A stretch of DNA of 6,694 nucleotides. It comes from Candidatus Heimdallarchaeota archaeon (GTDB lineage: Archaea; Asgardarchaeota; Heimdallarchaeia; Heimdallarchaeales; Kariarchaeaceae). The position numbers and the translations under genes were made by a program. The DNA is taken from positions 1 to 6,694 of the forward strand of contig JAOUKW010000225.1 in assembly GCA_029882335.1 (NCBI GenBank), given 5' to 3'. This document shows positions 5,905-6,694 of this stretch, one piece after another. Each line of letters begins with the position of its first letter. The stretch's first letter is position 1. Under the pieces are notes generated by a model. That model made no database searches. It saw only the letters and a program-made list of their open reading frames with translations, and was not told the DNA's origin.

Positions 5905-6694
5905 ATGACTACTCTTGATGAGCAAATAAATAAAATACGAGAAGATTTCCCAATTTTGAAAAGAAAGGTGCGAAATGGTGTCTCTTTAATTTATTTAGAT
6001 AATGCAGCTACGACACAAAAACCAAAGCAAGTAGTAGATGCGATCTCAAATTACTATCTAAATGTAAATGCTAATGTCCACAGGGGGATACATGCATTAT
6101 CAGAGGAGGCTTCTGAAATGTATGAATCCGCCCATAAAAAAACATCTGATTTTATAGGTGCCAATTATGAAGAACTCATATTTATTAAAAATACCACAGA
6201 AGGGTTAAATATTGTCGCAAATGGATTAAAACGATCTCTTCATGCAGGAGATGAAATCGTACTTACAAGGGCAGAGCATCATTCAAATCTTGTCCCTTTC
6301 ATACAAATTGCGAAAGAAAAGGGAATTAAAATTAAATATATTGATTTCATTGGGTTTAAGGATCTTGATATGTCTAGTGCAGAAGCTCAAATAACAGATA
6401 AAACTAAATTACTTGCTTTTCCACATATGAGTAATGTTCTTGGTACTATAACTCCAGTAAAGGAACTAGTGAAGCTTGCACATGATCATGGATCCTTGGT
6501 GTTACTAGATGGTGCTCAAAGTGTACCTCATATTCCGTTAAATGTGAAGGATTTAGGTGTTGATTTTATGGCTTTTTCAGGTCATAAAATGCTAGCTCCG
6601 ATGGGTACTGGTGGATTATATGGAAAGGAAGAACATCTTGATGAGTTGGATCCTCAATTATTTGGTGGCGATATGATTAAATCAGTTTCGTATG
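5905..6694 (+). CDS. sufS: Cysteine desulfurase, SufS type (3' end outside window)
   Basis: A PLP enzyme of the class V aminotransferase fold that takes sulfur from cysteine, giving alanine and a persulfide for Fe-S cluster assembly. 263 residues are visible out of about 400-410 for the family. Landmarks, numbered two higher than in E. coli SufS: YLDNAATTQKP (30-40), HRGIHALSE (59-67), EHHSN (124-128) with H125 stacking on PLP, LDGAQS with D202 and Q205 contacting the cofactor, and SGHK with K228 forming the Schiff base, followed by MLAPMGTGGLYGK. The catalytic cysteine and a conserved arginine would lie beyond the window. The ATG at 5905 is chosen because the ATG at 5901 is in another frame with a stop within six codons, and MTTLDEQINKIREDFPIL matches the usual SufS N-terminus. 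It is divergent from the DHH gene. Whether sufBC or sufU follow cannot be seen. Confidence 0.94.
   Translation, partial: MTTLDEQINKIREDFPILKRKVRNGVSLIYLDNAATTQKPKQVVDAISNYYLNVNANVHRGIHALSEEASEMYESAHKKTSDFIGANYEELIFIKNTTEGLNIVANGLKRSLHAGDEIVLTRAEHHSNLVPFIQIAKEKGIKIKYIDFIGFKDLDMSSAEAQITDKTKLLAFPHMSNVLGTITPVKELVKLAHDHGSLVLLDGAQSVPHIPLNVKDLGVDFMAFSGHKMLAPMGTGGLYGKEEHLDELDPQLFGGDMIKSVSY

Overview
The window is very AT-rich and reads as archaeal. The RtcB tail ends in the lysine-glycine typical of archaeal RtcB. An archease sits beside it. Several starts have a TATA-like box about 23 to 40 bases upstream and no clear ribosome binding site. An Asgard archaeon of the Heimdall/Loki type would fit the gene mix and base composition, but nothing here proves the lineage.

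The six genes fall into two convergent pairs plus one divergent junction. At 1-310 (+) is the last part of rtcB, the RNA ligase. Facing it at 337-765 (-) is archease, the factor that stimulates RtcB guanylylation; only 26 bases separate the two stops. A 166-base AT-rich divergent spacer follows, holding a 9+9 bp inverted repeat. At 932-2818 (+) is a Cys-free transmembrane receptor with a large, almost glycine-free helical ectodomain, a HAMP domain and a short MCP-type signalling hairpin. Its end overlaps by 11 bases the end of an M61-family metallopeptidase with a PDZ-like domain (2808-4565, -). Upstream of the peptidase on the same strand is a DHH/DHHA1 phosphoesterase (4620-5693, -). A 200-base divergent spacer with a good TATA box and three evenly spaced TTGATA/TATCAA elements separates this from a SufS-type cysteine desulfurase that starts at 5905 (+) and leaves the window before its catalytic cysteine.

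Functionally, rtcB and archease are partners in tRNA splicing and RNA repair. The peptidase and the DHH protein look like cytoplasmic turnover enzymes. SufS supplies sulfur for Fe-S clusters. The receptor is the least explained gene: its ectodomain matches no sensor family I can name, it is rich in N-glycosylation sequons, and no chemotaxis kinase or adaptor gene is nearby. I see no mobile element, CRISPR array, tRNA or rRNA. Apart from the receptor and two possible operator regions, this is mostly housekeeping DNA, and I do not see convincing evidence for a new multi-gene system.
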